Shown piece by piece: positions 61,654 through 64,000 of a DNA stretch of 64,000 nucleotides. A program made the position numbers and the translations under genes. A model generated the notes under the pieces. The model ran no database searches and had not been told where the DNA came from. It saw only the letters and a program-made list of their open reading frames with translations. The DNA is from Paraburkholderia sp. CNPSo 3272 (GTDB taxonomy: Bacteria; Pseudomonadota; Gammaproteobacteria; Burkholderiales; Burkholderiaceae), in assembly GCF_024206495.1 (NCBI RefSeq), contig NZ_JAMBPQ010000021.1, positions 62,001-126,000 of the forward strand. The letters run 5' to 3'. Each line of letters opens with the position of its first letter. Position 1 is the first letter of the stretch.

Positions 61654-62973
61654 ATGTCGAGCGTTCCGGATCGCAGGCCAGGTGGCTTGTCGCATGTGTG
61701 GTATCTGATCGGGTGGATCAGCCGCTTGCCAGGAGCGGCGTGGCCTTTTGTGCTCCCCTGGATCATCCTGGTCCTGGCCGGTCCGTTTTGCTGGCTCGTC
61801 ATCTCCGGCGCGCTCACGCAGCACGTGCTGGTGCCACCGGTGGAAACACCGAAAGCGCTTGCCGACGCCGGCTATACCCCCGAATTCCTGGCAGAACGAA
61901 TTCTCGCTGCAATGCGTGGGATAAGCGGCGACAGCGACGCGGTCCCGCACGATGCCTCGCTGGCCGACAACGACAATCCGGATATCAAGCTGCCGGGTGA
62001 GGACATGTCCTATTCCTCGATCGTCGGCTTTCTGAAATCGACGCTGTTCAGGAACAAGCAGGACGTGGTCGTCCATATCGGCATTACCCATGCGAACGGC
62101 AGCGCGGATGCATATGTCGCGCATATTCAGATCGAAAATGGGCCATTCAACGCCATGCACGACGACGTTGCGTTCACCGGCAATGACTTCAACCAGTCGA
62201 TGCGGGACATCGCGACGAAGGTCATGCGGCTCGTCGAACCGAATACGCTCGCGAGCCATGTCTTCGCAGCGGTGCAAAAGACACGGTGTTCGCCGGGCCA
62301 ATGCGACTACAGCGAGGTCGAAGCCATCTATGACGATGTCCTTGGCCGGCCGGGCTCAATGCAACACCAATGGGCGCTCGCCGGAAAAGGCTGGCTGCTG
62401 CTGCGGCAAAACCGCTCCGAGGAGGCGGAGCAGCAGTCGCGCGACGCGCTTTTGCTGTATCCGCACTCGGCCGTCTTGAGGGCCAATCTCGGCATTGCGC
62501 TCGAGCAGGAGCGGAGAATCGATGCTGCGATCAAGGAGCTGAGAGCGGGTGCTCACGAGCGGTGGAGTACTGCAGAGAACCAGCGCTTGCTCGGCGACGT
62601 CCTGTTGCACGCGCACCGGTACGCCGAAGCCCTCGGCGCGTTCCATCGCGCAGATGAAATGCACCGCGACGACGTGAACATCCTGCATGACTGGAGCGAA
62701 GCGCTCATCGACAATGGACAATACGACGCGGCGATCGTCAAACTGGCGCACGCGGTGGAACTCCGTCCCGATTTCGCGCCCTCGTATGAACTTTGGGGGC
62801 AGGCGCTGGAAGGCGAAGGCGATTTCTCTCATGCAGCGCAAAAGTATGCCGAAGCGGACAAGCGCGACAGCGGCGCGCTGAATCCGCACGAGAAGCAACT
62901 CGCTCTGCTCGGTACGCCGCGCAGATTGCCGCCGGTATCGGCAAGGCTGCAGGCACCGGATCGTCACGCATAG
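61654..62973 (+). CDS. Membrane-anchored TPR protein, function unknown
   Basis: 439 aa. A single long hydrophobic segment at about 30-54 (WPFVLPWIILVLAGPFCWLV) anchors the protein, and the remainder is probably periplasmic. Residues 70-225 form an alpha/beta region of unknown family. From about 230 to 425 there are four or five tetratricopeptide units (QWALAGKGWLLLRQNRSEEA; AVLRANLGIALEQERRIDAA; NQRLLGDVLLHAHRYAEALG; APSYELWGQALEGEGDFSHA). It is probably a scaffold protein. Transcribed alone after a 199-bp gap. Confidence 0.75.
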   Translation: MSSVPDRRPGGLSHVWYLIGWISRLPGAAWPFVLPWIILVLAGPFCWLVISGALTQHVLVPPVETPKALADAGYTPEFLAERILAAMRGISGDSDAVPHDASLADNDNPDIKLPGEDMSYSSIVGFLKSTLFRNKQDVVVHIGITHANGSADAYVAHIQIENGPFNAMHDDVAFTGNDFNQSMRDIATKVMRLVEPNTLASHVFAAVQKTRCSPGQCDYSEVEAIYDDVLGRPGSMQHQWALAGKGWLLLRQNRSEEAEQQSRDALLLYPHSAVLRANLGIALEQERRIDAAIKELRAGAHERWSTAENQRLLGDVLLHAHRYAEALGAFHRADEMHRDDVNILHDWSEALIDNGQYDAAIVKLAHAVELRPDFAPSYELWGQALEGEGDFSHAAQKYAEADKRDSGALNPHEKQLALLGTPRRLPPVSARLQAPDRHA

Positions 62974-63118
62974 CGCTCGTCGCCCGCCATGCATTTTCGC
63001 TGGCTGGTTCCGTCATGCGATCGCCCGCGGAACAAGCCCTTTTTCTTCGCTGGAATAAACGCCGCATCCTTCTCGTTCTTTGTCCGTTAGTCCCTTGGAC
63101 TGAACGAGGAGTGCGGTC

Positions 63119-64000
63119 ATGAAGTCTCTACTCGCCGTATTCGGCGTCGTAGCATGTGGTGCGGCCATCGCGACGCTCGTGTCGTGCGGCGGCAGTTCCG
63201 GTTCGAGTTCGGGTCCCAGCAGTGCTAGTGTGGCCGCGCCATCGTCGTTCACGGCGACCGCGCTCGTTTCCGATGGTGCGGTGGCGGCCGCGCACATCGA
63301 CGGGAATCTGAAAAACCCGTGGGGTGTCGCCTTCAATCCGAATGGTTTTGCATGGGTGGCGGACAACGGCACGAATGTCGCAACACTCTATGACGGCAAC
63401 GGCGTGCCGCAATCGCTGATCGTCGCGATACCCAGCGGCAAGAACGGCACAGCATCGCCCACGGGCATCGTCTTCAACGGCACACAAAGCTTCACCGTCA
63501 CGGAAAACGGCAAGTCCGGCCTCGCGGCGTTCATCTTCGCGGGCGAGGGCGGCACCATCACCGCGTGGGCGCCAACGGTCGGGCCGACCAACGCATTCGT
63601 CATGTACGACGACGGCGCGGGCGGCGCCGTGTACAAGGGGCTCGCGCTCGCGACGATGAACAACGCGAACTTCCTCTACGCGAGCGACTTCCATAACAAC
63701 AAGATCGACGTTTTCAATACCTCATTCAACAAGGTCACCATGCCCGGCGGCTTCACGGACCCGGCGATGCCGGCCGGCTTCGCGCCGTTCGGCATTCAGG
63801 CGATCGGTTCGAATCTGTTCGTCACGTATGCGATGCAGGACGCGGCGAAGCACGACGATGTTGCAGGCGCGGGACTCGGCATGGTCGACGTGTACGACAC
63901 GGCCGGCAACCTGAAGCAGCGCTTCGCGGCGGGCAGTCCGCTCGACGCGCCATGGGGCATTGCGCAAGCGCCCGCGAACTTCGGCTCGATGAGCGGCGCG
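63119..64000 (+). CDS. TIGR03118-like beta-propeller lipoprotein, N-terminal part
   Basis: Open to the window end; 294 codons are present. The start MKSLLAVFGVVACG follows AACGAGGAGTGCGGTC. A lipoprotein signal with TLVSCGGSSGSSSG places Cys near residue 23. The body reads ALVSDGAVAAAHIDGNLKNP, WGVAFNPNGFAWVADNGTNV, ASPTGIVFNG and FLYASDFHNNKIDVFNTSF, the repeating NHL-like pattern of the TIGR03118 family of extracytoplasmic proteins. Function of the family is unknown. It continues beyond base 64000. Confidence 0.85.
   Translation, partial: MKSLLAVFGVVACGAAIATLVSCGGSSGSSSGPSSASVAAPSSFTATALVSDGAVAAAHIDGNLKNPWGVAFNPNGFAWVADNGTNVATLYDGNGVPQSLIVAIPSGKNGTASPTGIVFNGTQSFTVTENGKSGLAAFIFAGEGGTITAWAPTVGPTNAFVMYDDGAGGAVYKGLALATMNNANFLYASDFHNNKIDVFNTSFNKVTMPGGFTDPAMPAGFAPFGIQAIGSNLFVTYAMQDAAKHDDVAGAGLGMVDVYDTAGNLKQRFAAGSPLDAPWGIAQAPANFGSMSGA

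Overview
The window is high-GC DNA with the gene order and codon use of a Burkholderiaceae chromosome or chromid (Burkholderia, Paraburkholderia or Caballeronia type). This is inferred from gene families and base composition; no 16S or tRNA gene is present. I saw no CRISPR array, tRNA, rRNA or intact insertion sequence. About 55 genes or gene remnants are supported.

Layout. 1-2334: the end of a GH3 glycosidase, then a coupled SDR dehydrogenase and SMP-30 lactonase that look like an oxidative (Weimberg-type) sugar module. 2513-3874: a secreted two-repeat protein and a PhD/ParE-type toxin-antitoxin pair. 3935-18653: a complete hydroxycinnamate/ferulate-to-protocatechuate supply island. It holds a MarR regulator, amidohydrolase, hydratase-lyase (ech), vanillin dehydrogenase (vdh), feruloyl-CoA synthetase (fcs), acyl-CoA dehydrogenase, aromatic-acid MFS carrier, vanillate demethylase vanB/vanA, a VanR-like GntR regulator, a second MFS carrier and a porin. 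Ferulate would be imported, CoA-activated, cleaved to vanillin plus acetyl-CoA, oxidised to vanillate and demethylated.

19069-20714: isochorismatase-like hydrolase and a MerR regulator coupled to a carboxymuconolactone-decarboxylase-like protein. 21062-26455: a leftward five-gene operon (NMT1-like binding protein, Rieske oxygenase, ABC ATPase, ABC permease, Atz/Trz-type amidohydrolase) that looks like an uptake-and-degradation pathway for an unidentified, probably nitrogen-heterocyclic, compound. 26456-39505: a patchy accessory region of small redox, hydrolase and methyltransferase genes with TetR, HxlR and LysR regulators. It carries many scars: an IS5-type transposase tail, a truncated SDR, an SDR::MFS fusion with a frameshift, a metallo-beta-lactamase-fold remnant and an unidentified gene fragment. 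Two LysR-type T-N11-A boxes with identical downstream spacing link the fusion locus to a hydrolase-SDR operon.

39506-46235: an MFS exporter; a solute-binding lipoprotein translationally coupled to a Cache-HAMP-PAS-GGDEF-EAL c-di-GMP enzyme, with no ABC permease or ATPase nearby; and a 2-oxoglutarate-oxygenase-like protein. 46268-50296: 3-hydroxybutyrate dehydrogenase and a GntP-type permease divergent from a sigma-54 activator, with a visible -24/-12 promoter and two matching inverted repeats as candidate enhancer sites. 50520-56638: ribose operon rbsKDACB plus a LacI-family regulator. 56668-61454: two glucan-acting hydrolases (a debranching-type enzyme and a GH63/MGH1-like enzyme). 61654-64000: a membrane TPR protein and the start of a TIGR03118-like beta-propeller lipoprotein, cut by the window end.
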